Shown here piece after piece: positions 47,542 to 61,400 of a stretch of 64,000 nt of DNA. The DNA lies in NCBI RefSeq assembly GCF_013409345.1, contig NZ_JACCBB010000001.1, positions 2,852,001-2,916,000 of the forward strand. The letters are read 5' to 3'. The translations under genes and the position numbers were made by a program. The first letter of the stretch is position 1. Each line of letters opens with the position of its first letter. The notes under the pieces were generated by a model. It had not been told where the DNA came from. It did not search any database and was given only the letters and a program-made list of their open reading frames with translations. The stretch is from Kineococcus aurantiacus (GTDB lineage Bacteria > Actinomycetota > Actinomycetes > Actinomycetales > Kineococcaceae).

Positions 47542-48092
47542 GCGATCGCCTCCAGCAGCGCCCGGTTGAACGCCGGCAGGTCGTCGGGGTTGCGGCTGGT
47601 GACCAGCGGCCCGGGGCCGTTGCGGTCCACCACGACCTCCTCGTCGACCCACTCGGCGCCCGCGTTGGTCAGGTCGGTCCGCAGCGAGGGCCACGACGTC
47701 ATGCGCCGGCCCTTCAGGACGTCGGCCTCGGCCAGCGTCCACGGGGCGTGGCAGATCGCCGCGACCGGCCGCGTCGAGGCCGCGAACTGGCCCACGAACT
47801 TCACCGCCGACAGGCTCGTGCGCAGCGCGTCGGGGTTGGCGACCCCGCCGGGCAGCACCAGCGCGGCGTACTCCGAGGGGCTGGCGTCGTCGACGACGAC
47901 GTCCACGTCGAACGTGTCGGCCTTGTCGAGGTGGTTGAAGGCCTGCACCTGGCCCGGGGCCGTCGACAGGAGCACCGGTTCCCCGCCGGCCTCCTGCACG
48001 GCCTTCCACGGCTCGGTGAGCTCGACCTGCTCGATGCCCTCCGGCGCGACGAGGAACGCGACCTTCTTGCCCTTCAGCTGGCTGTCCGTCAT
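47538..48092 (-). CDS. DJ-1/PfpI family protein
   Basis: The 184-residue protein has the PfpI pattern: KKVAFLVAPEGIEQVELTEP with the conserved Glu, ALVLPGG, and the nucleophile elbow AAICHAPWTLAEA with the reactive Cys. Members act as glyoxalase-like deglycases, chaperones or peptidases in stress defence. I chose ATG 48092; an ATG at 48128 in the same frame would add 12 residues. Neither has a strong ribosome site. It is co-transcribed with the F420 oxidoreductase and divergent from fbaA. Confidence 0.87.
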   Translation of the reverse strand: MTDSQLKGKKVAFLVAPEGIEQVELTEPWKAVQEAGGEPVLLSTAPGQVQAFNHLDKADTFDVDVVVDDASPSEYAALVLPGGVANPDALRTSLSAVKFVGQFAASTRPVAAICHAPWTLAEADVLKGRRMTSWPSLRTDLTNAGAEWVDEEVVVDRNGPGPLVTSRNPDDLPAFNRALLEAIA

Positions 48093-48205
48093 GTTGACCA
48101 CGCTCGCACCGGAGGCCGCCCTCGGCATCCGGGAAGGGTCGGCTGCCCGGGCGACGGGGGCCGTGGAAGGATCGAGCCGCCAGAGCCGCCAGACGGAGGA
48201 GTCTC

Positions 48206-49228
<1,023 letters not shown>

Positions 49229-49233
49229 CCCGC

Positions 49234-49269
49234 CGCCCCTCCGCGGCCGACCCCGGCCGCGGAGGGGCG
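49234..49269. terminator. hairpin terminator after fbaA
   Basis: A perfect 16-bp stem, CGCCCCTCCGCGGCCG (49234-49249) with its complement (49254-49269), has a four-base loop ACCC. It also closes the convergent STAS gene. Confidence 0.75.
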
Positions 49270-49276
49270 CCGGTCC

Positions 49277-49702
49277 TCAGGCCGGCTGGGGGCCGTCGTC
49301 GTCCGCGGTGCGCGCCGCGGCCGACGTCAGCCCCGGCTCCTCGTCGACGACGTCGAGCAGCTGCACGATGTTCGTCGTCTCGATGAGGAACTTCACGACC
49401 GCCGGCGGGCGGATGAGGGTCACCCGGTGCGCCTTGGACCGCGACGCCAGGCGGGCCAGGAAGGCCAGCCCCGTCGAGTCCATGAACGTCACGTGGTGGG
49501 CGTCGACCTGCACCGGCCGGCCCGAGCTGAGCGCGTCCTCCGCGGCCTCCAGCAGGTCCGGCCCGAGCTCGGCGTCGATCTCACCGGTGAGCACGACGCG
49601 GGTGGCCCGGGGTTCGTAGAGGACGTGCACCGATCCGGGGTCCACCGAGCGCACCTGGGGCACCCGGGGGGACTCTCCCGGCGGTGTGGCGTCATTCGTC
49701 AT
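49277..49702 (-). CDS. STAS-domain anti-sigma factor antagonist
   Basis: The 141-residue protein has a STAS domain in the middle (RVVLTGEIDAELGPDLLEAAEDAL, then VDAHHVTFMDSTGLAFLARLA, in which the Ser of DSTG is the regulatory phosphorylation site). Such proteins bind anti-sigma kinases when unphosphorylated. The divergent gene encodes an RsbU-type phosphatase with its own kinase domain, so the two may form one stress-signalling switch. ATG 49702 has a good ribosome site (GGAGG). The N- and C-termini are acidic tails. Confidence 0.87.
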   Translation of the reverse strand: MTNDATPPGESPRVPQVRSVDPGSVHVLYEPRATRVVLTGEIDAELGPDLLEAAEDALSSGRPVQVDAHHVTFMDSTGLAFLARLASRSKAHRVTLIRPPAVVKFLIETTNIVQLLDVVDEEPGLTSAAARTADDDGPQPA

Positions 49703-49960
49703 GAGTCCTCCGCAGTACGTCCGCTGTATCGCCGTGCCCGGCTTCTGCAGGCAGCGGATGTCGTCCCGCACGGCCTTGAACCGCACGGCGGGCCCACCGG
49801 TCCCCGCGCCACCCTCGACGCGCGGTCCGTGCGACCCCCCTGCATGCTATCGAGGCCCGGTCCGCGCCGACCCGCGCAGGTCCGCGCGCCCCGCCGACCC
49901 GCCCCGACACCGCCCCGACGCACCCGCACCGACCCCGCCCGACCCGAGGAGCCCCACCGC

Positions 49961-52372
49961 ATGCCCGGCAGCCGACCGCAGGCGCTCGCGCTGCGCGTGC
50001 CCGCCGCCGTGCTGCTCCTGGAGTCGGTCCCGGGCCGGGCCACCGGCGCCCTGCTGGCCCTCGACGACGCCGGCCGCGCCTGCGCCGGGCTGGGGCCCGG
50101 CGACCCGCTGCCGGCCGACCTCGCCGCCTACCGCGAGCGGGCCGGGCTGCCCGGCGGGCCCGTCTGGGAACGCCTCGCGCAGGGGCTGGCCGTGGCCGGG
50201 CAGCTCCTGGGGGGCCACCTGTGGGTGATGGCCGGGCGGGTCCCCGACCGCGACCAGCTCGTCGTCGTGCTCGCCGAGGCCGACCTGCCCGACCCGTCCG
50301 ACCCGTCGGCCGGCCCCGGACCGGCCCCGGGGAGCGTCGTCGCGGCCGCGCCCGGGACGGCCCTGTCGGCCGTGCGCGACGGCGGCGTCGTCGTCGAGTG
50401 GGCCGACGGCGGGTACGCGCGCACCACGGGCACCCCCGCCCCCGAGGTCGTCGGCCGGTCCTCCGCCCACCTGCTGCGCGCCCGCGACGAGCAGGCCCTG
50501 GACGAGCTCGCCGCGGCCGTCGCCACCGGCCGGCCCACGACCGTGGTCGTCCTGGACCACCGCGCCGACGGCACCGACTTCCTGCACCAGGTGCGGGCCG
50601 TGCCCCTGCGCGACCGCACCGGCGCCGTCGGCCACGTCCTGACGCGGCACACCGACGTGACCCGCCGCACCGCCGCGGACCGCGGCGCCGGCGCGCGGCT
50701 GGCCACCCTCACCCGGCTCGACGCCGTCCTGGACACCGGCGGGGAGGACCCCGCCGCGACGCTGCAGGCCGTCGCCGCCGCCCTCGGGGACCAGCTCGTC
50801 GCCGCCGCGCTCGTCGCCGAGGTCCGGACCCGCCCCGGGACCCAGGCCGTGGAGGCCGAGGTCGTCGCCGCCCACGGCCGTGACCTGCACCCCCGCCTCG
50901 GCCGCCGCTTCCGGCGCCCGCGCGGCACCGACCCCACCGCCGGCCCCGTCCCCGACCCCGTCCTGCAGGCCGGCGCCGGCCACCTCGTGGACCTGGGCAC
51001 CGCCGACGCTCCCGTCGGGACCGTCACGGCCTGGCTGGGCGAGCTGAGCGGGGCGGGGACGGGCACCGGCGCGCTCGCCGTCGCGTTGAGGGGACGGGAG
51101 GACGTCCTCGGCGTCCTGGTCGTCCGCCCCCACCCCGGCGGCCTCGGGCCCGAGGACCGCTCGGTCGTCGCGGGCGCGGCCCGGCGGACGGGGCTGCTGG
51201 TGGAGAACGCACGACTGCACGAACGGGAGCACGCCTTGGCCGAGACGCTGCAACGCAGCATGCTGCCGGACTCGACCGGCCTGGAGGGCATCGACGGCCT
51301 CGACGTCTGGACCTTCTACGCCTCCAACGCCGACCACGCCCAGGTCGGCGGCGACTGGTACGACGTCCTGCCGGCCACCGGGGAGGGCCCGGGCGGGACC
51401 GCCGGCGGGTCGGTCGCCGGCGTCGTCGTCGGCGACGTCGTCGGCCACGACCTCGAGGCCGCCGCCGCGATGGGCCAGATCCGCTCCGTCGTGCGGACCG
51501 CCGCCCACGAGTTCGACGACCCCGGCAGCGTCCTCATGCGCGTCGACCAGCTCGCCTCCGGGATGCGGATCGGGCGGATGGCCTCCCTCGTCTTCGCGAC
51601 CCTGCAGCGCCTCGACGACGGCGAGTGGGAGATGGCCTGGTCCAGCGCCGGGCACCTGCCGCCGCTGCTGCGCCGCGGGACCGACGTGGAGGTGCTCAGC
51701 GAGGCCACCGGGACCCTCGTCGGCCTCGGCGAGCGGCCCCGGCCCACCCGCGAGCGGGCCCTGTCGCCCGGCGACGTCCTCGTGCTCTACACCGACGGCC
51801 TCATCGAGACCCGCGCCCGGCCCATGCGCGACGGCCTCGAGGTGCTCGTCGAGGTGCTGTCGCGGTCCCGGGCCCGCGACGCCGCCGGGATCGGGGAGGA
51901 GCTGCTCGCCGGGCTGGGCGACACCCCCGAGGACGACACCGCCATCGTCGTCGTGCGCGTGCCCGAGGAGTCCGAGCTCGGCGGTGAGCCCCTGCGGACC
52001 GCCGACACCCCGCGCCGGCGCCGCTGGCAGCTGCCCTCGGAGCCGTCGTCCATCGGCAAGGCCCGCCACGCGACCCTGCGCGCCTGCGCCGTGTGGGGCC
52101 TGGACCGCGGCCCCGTGGCCGAGATCGTCGTGTCCGAGCTCGTCGCCAACGCCGTCCTGCACGGCTGGGGAACCATCGGGCTGCGGCTGTTCGACCTGCC
52201 CGGCACGCTGCGCATCGAGGTCGAGGACGACAGCCCCGAGGAACCCCGGGTCGTCGAGGCGCGCCCCGACGGCGCCGGCGGGCACGGCATGCGGCTCGTC
52301 GCCTCGCTGGGGCGGTGGGGGACCACCCGCACCCGCCGGGGCAAGATCGTCTGGGTCGAGATCAGCCACTGA
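49961..52372 (+). CDS. multidomain RsbU-type phosphatase with PAS, GAF and kinase domains
   Basis: The 803-residue protein has, in order, an N-terminal region with PAS-like fold to about residue 235, a GAF-like sensor (about 240-425), a PP2C/SpoIIE phosphatase (about 430-665; GGDWYDV, VVGDVVGHD, YTDGLIE, DDTAIVVV) and a C-terminal HATPase_c domain (about 690-803; ELVANAVLHG, EDDSP, GGHGMRLV). The last domain is of the anti-sigma kinase type, so phosphatase and kinase are on one chain. The likely target is a STAS protein such as the one encoded divergently. ATG 49961 has GAGGAG upstream. The 258-bp gap before it holds no gene. Confidence 0.88.
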   Translation: MPGSRPQALALRVPAAVLLLESVPGRATGALLALDDAGRACAGLGPGDPLPADLAAYRERAGLPGGPVWERLAQGLAVAGQLLGGHLWVMAGRVPDRDQLVVVLAEADLPDPSDPSAGPGPAPGSVVAAAPGTALSAVRDGGVVVEWADGGYARTTGTPAPEVVGRSSAHLLRARDEQALDELAAAVATGRPTTVVVLDHRADGTDFLHQVRAVPLRDRTGAVGHVLTRHTDVTRRTAADRGAGARLATLTRLDAVLDTGGEDPAATLQAVAAALGDQLVAAALVAEVRTRPGTQAVEAEVVAAHGRDLHPRLGRRFRRPRGTDPTAGPVPDPVLQAGAGHLVDLGTADAPVGTVTAWLGELSGAGTGTGALAVALRGREDVLGVLVVRPHPGGLGPEDRSVVAGAARRTGLLVENARLHEREHALAETLQRSMLPDSTGLEGIDGLDVWTFYASNADHAQVGGDWYDVLPATGEGPGGTAGGSVAGVVVGDVVGHDLEAAAAMGQIRSVVRTAAHEFDDPGSVLMRVDQLASGMRIGRMASLVFATLQRLDDGEWEMAWSSAGHLPPLLRRGTDVEVLSEATGTLVGLGERPRPTRERALSPGDVLVLYTDGLIETRARPMRDGLEVLVEVLSRSRARDAAGIGEELLAGLGDTPEDDTAIVVVRVPEESELGGEPLRTADTPRRRRWQLPSEPSSIGKARHATLRACAVWGLDRGPVAEIVVSELVANAVLHGWGTIGLRLFDLPGTLRIEVEDDSPEEPRVVEARPDGAGGHGMRLVASLGRWGTTRTRRGKIVWVEISH

Positions 52373-52408
52373 GACCAGCCACCGAGATCAGCCACTGAGA
52401 CCAGCCAC
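52357..52408. repeat. 26-bp tandem duplication over the RsbU-type stop codon
   Basis: A 26-bp unit beginning CGAGATCAGCCACTGAGACC is present twice without a gap (52357-52382, 52383-52408). The first copy contains the end of the phosphatase gene including its TGA. Confidence 0.85.
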
Positions 52409-52422
52409 CGAGGAGACCGCAG

Positions 52423-52838
52423 ATGTCCACCGGGACCAACCTGCTGGGCGGCCCGCCGCCCACCCACCTGCCCGCCGTCCCCGAGGTCGACGCGGCCCTG
52501 GCCGCCGGCACCGACCCCGACGCGGTCGCGGCCGCCCACCCGGCGGCCTCGCTGCCGTGGGCGCTGCTGGCCGAGCGCGCCCTCGCCGCCGGGCAGACGA
52601 TCACCGCGTACGCCTTCGCGCGCACCGGCTACCACCGCGGCCTGGACGCCCTGCGCCGCGCCGGCTGGCGCGGTCACGGGCCGGTGCCGTGGGCGCACGA
52701 GCCCAACCGCGGGTTCCTGCGGGCGCTCGCCGTCCTGCAGCAGGCCGCCCAGGCCATCGGGGAGGAGGAGGAAGCGGTGCGCTGCACCACGTTCCTCAAC
52801 GACTGCGACCCCGCCGCGGCCCGGGAGCTGCTTCCCTC

Positions 52839-52842
<4 letters not shown>
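52423..52842 (+). CDS. DUF3151 family protein
   Basis: The 139-residue protein belongs to a conserved actinobacterial family of unknown function, recognised by NLLGGPPPTHLP at the N-terminus, LPWALLAERAL, TAYAFARTGYHRGLDALRRAGW and EPNRGFLRALAVLQQAAQAIGE. The protein is helical and soluble. It usually lies between fba and purA, as here. ATG 52423 has GAGGAGA upstream. Its stop overlaps the next gene by four bases. Confidence 0.88.
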
Positions 52843-55766
<2,924 letters not shown>

Positions 55767-55998
55767 GCCCCGCGACGGCGCGGTGACCCCGGCCGTTGCG
55801 CCGGGGAACGCCGCCGCGACCGGGGTGGGGACCCGGCCCCGCCGCGGGACGTCACCGGGCGCGCCGGACCCACCTCGCCTCCGTGACGGGTGCTCGCTGC
55901 GAGCGCGTGCGCGCCAGGGTCGAGCGCGACCGCGCCTCGACGTCGTGGCGGCCGGGTGCGCCGGGGACGCGTCCCGGCGGGACTCCTCCTCGAACTCC
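55767..55998. other. intergenic stretch without a supported gene
   Basis: Between the GNAT gene and the xylanase promoter I see no gene, repeat or RNA I can support. Open frames here lack the third-position GC bias of real genes in the window. Confidence 0.6.
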
Positions 55999-56027
55999 TT
56001 GACGCAGTGCGACCACCCGCTTACGGT
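55999..56027 (+). promoter_or_regulatory. promoter of the xylanase gene
   Basis: A -35 TTGACG (55999-56004) and -10 TACGGT (56022-56027) are 17 bp apart, the same form as at 9300-9328. Confidence 0.65.
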
Positions 56028-56047
56028 TCGGGCTGTCGGGAATCTCC

Positions 56048-56058
56048 CGATAGTTTCG
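56048..56058. promoter_or_regulatory. candidate operator downstream of the xylanase promoter
   Basis: CGATAGTTTCG is a palindrome with one mismatch, of the CGAAA-N-TTTCG kind. It lies about 14-24 bases after the predicted start of transcription and may bind the LacI protein encoded at 57387. Confidence 0.4.
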
Positions 56059-56109
56059 AGGTGAGCGGTCCACGGCCGTCTCGCCGCCACCCGTGCGAAG
56101 GAGCACGTC

Positions 56110-57270
56110 ATGCGCTTGAGCCGATCCCTCCTGGTCGGGGCCCTCGGGGTCACCGCCGTCCTGTGCACCCCGGCGACCGCCCTCGCCGCCGCGCCGACCT
56201 CGGCGCCCTCGCTCTACAAGAGCTCCCCCGCCGACTCCCTGCGCAACCTCGACAAGCCCTTCGGCCTGCGCATCGGCACGGCCGTCAACACCGACCTGCT
56301 CGCCTCCGACCCGCAGTACGCGCAGCTCACCGCGCAGCAGTTCGACTCCGTGACCGCGGAGAACGTCATGAAGTGGGAGGCCGTGGAACCCCAGCGCGGA
56401 ACCCTCGACTTCGCCGCCGCCGACCGCCTCGTCGACTTCGCCCGCGCCAACAAGCAGCGCGTGCGCGGACACACCCTCGTCTGGCACAGCCAGCTCCCTT
56501 CGTGGCTGCAGGCCACGATCACCTCCACCACCGACGCCGCGGGCAACCGGGTCGACACCTCGAGCCTGCCGGCGAGCGAGCTGAAGGCGCTGCTGAAGAA
56601 GCACGTCCAGGACGAGGTCGGCCACTTCAAGGGCCGCATCTGGCAGTGGGACGTCGTCAACGAGGCCTTCAACGAGGACGGCACCCCGCGCCAGGACATC
56701 TGGTACCAGGCCTGGGGCGGCATGGGCTACATCGCCGACGCCTTCCGCTGGGCCCACGAGGCCGACCCGAAGGCCGAGCTGTTCTACAACGACTACAACA
56801 TCGAGTACACCGGTCCCAAGAGCAACGCCGTCCACGCGCTCGCGAAGGAGCTCAAGGCCGAGCGCGTGCCGATCGACGGCGTCGGGTTCCAGACCCACCT
56901 CGACACCCAGTACGGGTTCCCGGACCTGCAGGCCAACCTGCAGCGCTTCGCCGACCTGGGCCTGTTCGTCGCCGAGACCGAGGTCGACGTCCGCAGCATC
57001 CTGCCGGTGACGGCCGAGGTGCAGGCCGCGCAGACCTCGTACTGGAGGCAGACCCTGCAGGCCTGCCTCGCGGTGAAGAACTGCATCTCCTACACCGTGT
57101 GGGGTTTCGGCGACGCCTACTCGTGGGTCCCCGGCACCTTCCCCGGCCAGGGGGCGGCGAACCTCTACGACGAGGACCTCGCCCCCAAGCCGCAGTACAC
57201 CGCGCTGCAGGACGTGCTGCGCACCACCCGGGCCCCGCACCGCGCGGAGTCCGGCGGCGGCTGGGCCTGA
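56110..57270 (+). CDS. secreted endo-1,4-beta-xylanase, GH10
   Basis: GH10 enzymes cut the xylan backbone. The 386-residue protein has a Sec signal (cleavage near TALAAAPTS, about residue 27) and one catalytic domain: FDSVTAENVMKWEAVEP, RGHTLVWHSQLPSW, the acid/base Glu in WQWDVVNEAF and the nucleophile Glu in VAETEVDVR, with YTVWGFGDAYSWVPG near the end. No carbohydrate-binding module or linker follows, so it is a minimal xylanase. ATG 56110 has the ribosome site AAGGAG. A LacI gene follows on the same strand. Confidence 0.93.
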   Translation: MRLSRSLLVGALGVTAVLCTPATALAAAPTSAPSLYKSSPADSLRNLDKPFGLRIGTAVNTDLLASDPQYAQLTAQQFDSVTAENVMKWEAVEPQRGTLDFAAADRLVDFARANKQRVRGHTLVWHSQLPSWLQATITSTTDAAGNRVDTSSLPASELKALLKKHVQDEVGHFKGRIWQWDVVNEAFNEDGTPRQDIWYQAWGGMGYIADAFRWAHEADPKAELFYNDYNIEYTGPKSNAVHALAKELKAERVPIDGVGFQTHLDTQYGFPDLQANLQRFADLGLFVAETEVDVRSILPVTAEVQAAQTSYWRQTLQACLAVKNCISYTVWGFGDAYSWVPGTFPGQGAANLYDEDLAPKPQYTALQDVLRTTRAPHRAESGGGWA

Positions 57271-57276
57271 GCCACC

Positions 57277-57306
57277 GCGGCGCGGGGGTCGCTCCCCCCG
57301 CGCCGC
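57277..57306. terminator. hairpin terminator after the xylanase gene
   Basis: Perfect 12-bp arms GCGGCGCGGGGG (57277-57288) and CCCCCGCGCCGC (57295-57306) enclose a six-base loop. Confidence 0.6.
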
Positions 57307-57347
57307 CGGTCCGCCCGGCGCACCACCGCGACCGGTGGGGCGCCGGG

Positions 57348-57353
57348 TAGGGT
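57348..57353 (+). promoter_or_regulatory. -10 element TAGGGT of the LacI gene at 57387
   Basis: TAGGGT lies 33 bases before ATG 57387, leaving a short leader with a GGGGAGGG ribosome site. Confidence 0.35.
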
Positions 57354-57386
57354 CGAACCCTGCACCAGGGGAGGGTTCGCGGGACC

Positions 57387-58403
57387 ATGGCCGAGCGCAT
57401 GACCATCTCGCAGCTCGCCGCTGCCGCCCAGGTCTCCGTCCCCACGGTCTCGAAGGTCCTCAACGGGCGTCCGGACGTGGCCAGCGGGACCCGGGCCCGC
57501 GTCGAGGCCGCCATCCAGCGCCACGGCTACCAGCGCCGCCGCGCCGCCACCCCCCGCGGTCCCCGGCTGATCGACCTCGTCTTCAACGAGCTCGGCAACC
57601 CCTGGGCCCTGGAGGTCATCCGGGGGGTCGAGGGCGCGGCCCGGGAGCAGGGCGTGGAGGTCGTGCTCTCGGAGTGCTCCGGGGCGCGCACCCCCCGACA
57701 GGAGTGGCTCGACAGCGTCCTCGAGCGGCGCCCCACCGGCGTGATCATGGTGTTCTCCGACCTCGACCTCGACCAGCGGACCCAGCTGGAGGCGCGCAGC
57801 ATCCCCTTCGTCGTCGTCGACCCCGTCGGCGAGGAGCAGAGCGACGTCCCCTCCGTCGGCTCGGCGAACTTCAGCGGCGGTCAGCAGGCCACCCGTCACC
57901 TCCTCGACCTCGGCCACCGCCGCGTCGCCGTCATCGGCGGACCGCCCGAGACCCTGGCCAGCCGGGCGCGCGTGGGGGGCTACCGCGACGCGCTCGCCCG
58001 GTACGGGGTGCCCGTCGACGAGGCGCTGGTCCGCCACGGGAACTTCTTCGTCGAGGACGGCCACGACGAGGCGCTGAGCCTCCTGACCGGCCCGAACCCG
58101 CCGACGGCGATCTTCGCGGGCAACGACCTGCAGGCCCTCGGCGTCTACCGGGCCGCGCGGGAACTGGGCCTGCACGTCCCCGACGACCTCTCCGTCGTGG
58201 GGTACGACGACCTGCCCGTGGCCCGCTGGGTCGGCCCCGAGCTGACGACGGTGCACCAGCCCCTGACCCGGATGGCCGCCGCCGCCACCGGGCTGCTCCT
58301 CACCCTCGCCGCCGGGGAGGAACCCCCCGCGCTGCGGATGGACCTCGCCGTGGACCTCGTCGTCCGCGGCAGCACCGCCCCGCCGCGGCCCCGGGCCGGC
58401 TAG
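57387..58403 (+). CDS. LacI family regulator, probably of xylan use
   Basis: The 338-residue protein has the LacI helix-turn-helix (TISQLAAAAQVSVPTVSKVLNG), hinge and sugar-sensing domain (IDLVFNELGNPWALEVIRGVE, IFAGNDLQALGVYRAA, LSVVGYDDLPVARWVGPELTTV). It probably represses the xylanase gene just upstream, with xylose or a xylo-oligosaccharide as inducer; this rests on position and on the palindrome at 56048. ATG 57387 is chosen; ATG 57399 is an alternative. A hairpin follows. Confidence 0.88.
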   Translation: MAERMTISQLAAAAQVSVPTVSKVLNGRPDVASGTRARVEAAIQRHGYQRRRAATPRGPRLIDLVFNELGNPWALEVIRGVEGAAREQGVEVVLSECSGARTPRQEWLDSVLERRPTGVIMVFSDLDLDQRTQLEARSIPFVVVDPVGEEQSDVPSVGSANFSGGQQATRHLLDLGHRRVAVIGGPPETLASRARVGGYRDALARYGVPVDEALVRHGNFFVEDGHDEALSLLTGPNPPTAIFAGNDLQALGVYRAARELGLHVPDDLSVVGYDDLPVARWVGPELTTVHQPLTRMAAAATGLLLTLAAGEEPPALRMDLAVDLVVRGSTAPPRPRAG

Positions 58404-58423
58404 GCGCACCGCTCACGACGGCA

Positions 58424-58464
58424 GCGGACCCGGGGCCGGCGGACCGTGCGGGCCCCGGGTCCGC
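58424..58464. terminator. hairpin terminator between LacI and MMPL genes
   Basis: Perfect 14-bp arms GCGGACCCGGGGCC (58424-58437) and GGCCCCGGGTCCGC (58451-58464) enclose 13 bases between the convergent stops. Confidence 0.65.
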
Positions 58465-58474
58465 GGCGCGCGGC

Positions 58475-61400
58475 TCAGGACCGCGAGGGTTCCCCGTCCG
58501 GGTCGTGCCGCACGGCCCGCTCCCCGCCGAGGCGGACCTCGACGTCGCGGTGCCCGGCCTCGGGGACGTCCACGCCCGTGGCGACCGGCGAGTACCCCGC
58601 GGCCGTCACCGTGTACCGGCCGGTGGACAGGTCGTCGAACGCGAACGCGCCGTCGTCGCCGGTGACGGCGGAGTCGACGACCGCGCCGCCGTCGTCGACG
58701 AGGGTCACGGACGCCTCCTGGACGGGGCGGCCGTCGCCGGCGGCCTCGACGGTGCCGACGAGGCGGCCGCCGTGGCTGAGGGCCACGTCGAGCTCGACGT
58801 CGTGCCCGTGCCCGACCTCGAGGTTCTGCGCGACGGGCCGGAACGTCTGCGACAGCACGCTCAGCACGTAGTTCCCGGCGACGAGGTCGCCGAAGCGGTA
58901 GGTGCCGTCGTCGCCGCTGCGGGTGGAGGCCACGACCGAGCCCTGCACGTCGAGCAGCGTCAGGACGGCCCCGGCGACGGGCCCGTGCCCGTCGTGCAGC
59001 CGCCCGTGCAGCGCGGCGCTGCCCAGCAGCCGCACGTCGTGCCGGACGGTGCGGTCGGAGACGGGCACGAGGTGCGCGACGGGCCGGGCGTCGGACGCCG
59101 CGACGATGAGCACGTACGTCCCGCCCGCCTGCAGGGGCAGGGAGTAGAACCCGACGTCGTCCGAGCGCGTCCGGGCGACCTGCCGGCCGGTGGGGTCGGT
59201 GACGGTGAGGGCCGCCCCGGTCAGCGGGTTCCCGGCGGTGTCGGTGACGACCCCGACGAGGCCGAGCGGGAGGTCCTGCAGGAGCCGCTCGACGCGCTGC
59301 TCGGCACCGACGCCGTGGTGCTCGGCGGCGGGCCCGGCCTGCCCGGCCTGCTCGGGGTGGCGGCGTTCGGGCTGGTGCCCGGCGCGCTGCGCGGGCAGCC
59401 CGGCCGGGGCGTCGGCCTCCTGGGCGAGGAGCTCGGTGAGCCCGCGGCCCTCGGCGTCGACGTTCGGGACGAGGCGCTGCGCCCACCGCGGCAGCCACCA
59501 GGCCGCGTCCCCCAGCAGGGTGAGCGCGGCGGGCATGATGACCATCCGCACCACGAGCGCGTCGGCCAGGACCCCGACGGTCAGGGCCATGCCGATGGAG
59601 CCGATGACCTGGTCACCGCTCGTGGCGAACCCGACGAAGACGCCGGACATGATGAGCGCGGCGGCCACGACGACGGGTGCGGAGCGGCGGAACCCGGCGA
59701 GCACGGCGTCGACGGGACGGCGGCCGTGGGCGTGCTGCTCGTGGATCGCCGAGACGAGGAACATCTGGTAGTCCATCGCCAGGCCGAACAGGATCCCGAC
59801 GACGAGGACCGGCATGAAGCTCAGCAGCGGGCCGGGCTGGGCGACCTGGAAGACGTCGGACAGCCACCCCCACTGGTAGATCGCCACGACCGACCCGAGC
59901 GAGGCGCCCAGGGACAGCAGGAAGCCGACGGTGGCCAGCAGCGGGACCGCCAGGGAGCGGAACAGCATGATGAGCAGCAGCAGCGCCAGCACGACGATGA
60001 TGGCGATGTAGACCGGCAGGGCGTCGTTCAGGGCGTCGGTGACGTCGATGTCCAGGGCCGTCTGGCCCGTGACGAGGACGTCGGCGCCGGTGGTGCCGCC
60101 GGTCGCGGAGCGGATGGCGCGCACCAGGTCCGAGGTCCGCTCGTCGGTGGGGCCGGACCCGGGGACGACGGTGATGAGCTGCGCCGTGCCGTCGGGGGAG
60201 GGGACCGCCGGCGTCACGGCCACGACGTCGGGCAGGGCCTGGATGCGCGGGCCGACCTCGGCGGCGACGGCGGCCGCCTCGGGCCCGTCGACCAGGACCA
60301 CGAGGGTCGACTGCGACCCCGGCCCGAAACCCTCGACGAGCAGGTCGTAGGCCTGGCGCTGGGAGGTCGCCGGGTCGGCGTTCTCGGCCGAGGGCAGGGC
60401 CGTGCGCATCGAGGCGACGGGGATGGCGATGGCCCCCACGGCCACGACGGCGACGAGCAGCGCGACGACGGGGTGCTTGGTCACCCCGCGCGCCCAGCGG
60501 CCCAGCGGGCCCCGGCCGGCGAGGTCGGCGGTCGCGTGGTCGTCGCTGTCGGCGATGGCCCGCAGGCCCGCGGGGTCGCGGTGGCGTTCCTTGCGGGGCA
60601 GCACCTTCAGGCCCAGGACCTTCAGGAACGCGGGGACGGCGGTGAGGGCGACGACGACGGCGACGGCGACGGTGGCGGCCGCGGCCAGGCCCATCTGGGT
60701 CAGGAAGGGGATGTCCACCACCGACAGCCCGACGAGGGCGATGACGACGGTGGTGCCCGCGAAGACGACGGCGGTGCCCGCGGTGCCGGTGGCCTTGGCG
60801 ATGGCCTGGTCCAGCCCCTCCCCGCGGCGCAGCTCGGTCCGGGTGCGGGCGAAGACGAACAGCGCGTAGTCGATGCCGACCGCCAGGCCGAGCATGCCCG
60901 CCAGGGCGGGGGTCGTCGTGGACAGCGAGACGACCTTGCCCAGCGCCATGATCCCCAGGTACCCGGCGCCGACGCCGAGCCCGGCGGTCAGCAGGTTCGC
61001 GCCCGCGGCCGCGAGCGCGCCGTAGGTGAGGACGAGGACGAGGAAGGCGACGGCGACGCCGATGGCCTCGCTGGCGTGGCCGGCCTCGGTGGTCTGGACC
61101 TGGGAGGTCACCTCGACGCGGACGTCGCCGGCGTCGTGGTCGGTGGCCGCCTCCAGGGCCTCGACCTGCTCGGGCGTCACGTCACCGACGGTGCCGTCGA
61201 AGGTGACGGTCGCGGCCGCGATGCGCTGGTCGCGCGAGAGCACCGGCGCCTGCACGGACAGCGGGTCGCTGACCGAGGCGACGCCGTCGAGCCCGCGCAC
61301 GTCGGCGAGCAGGTCCTGCACGACGGTGGCGTTGGTCCCGGTGAGCGTCTGGCCGGCGGGGGCCTGGAAGACGACGGTGGCGGTGGCGTTGCCGGCGCCG

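Noticed and set aside
55783-56064. A 93-codon frame between the GNAT and xylanase genes
   Set aside because: It crosses the xylanase promoter, has Arg-rich low-complexity sequence and lacks the third-position GC bias of true genes.
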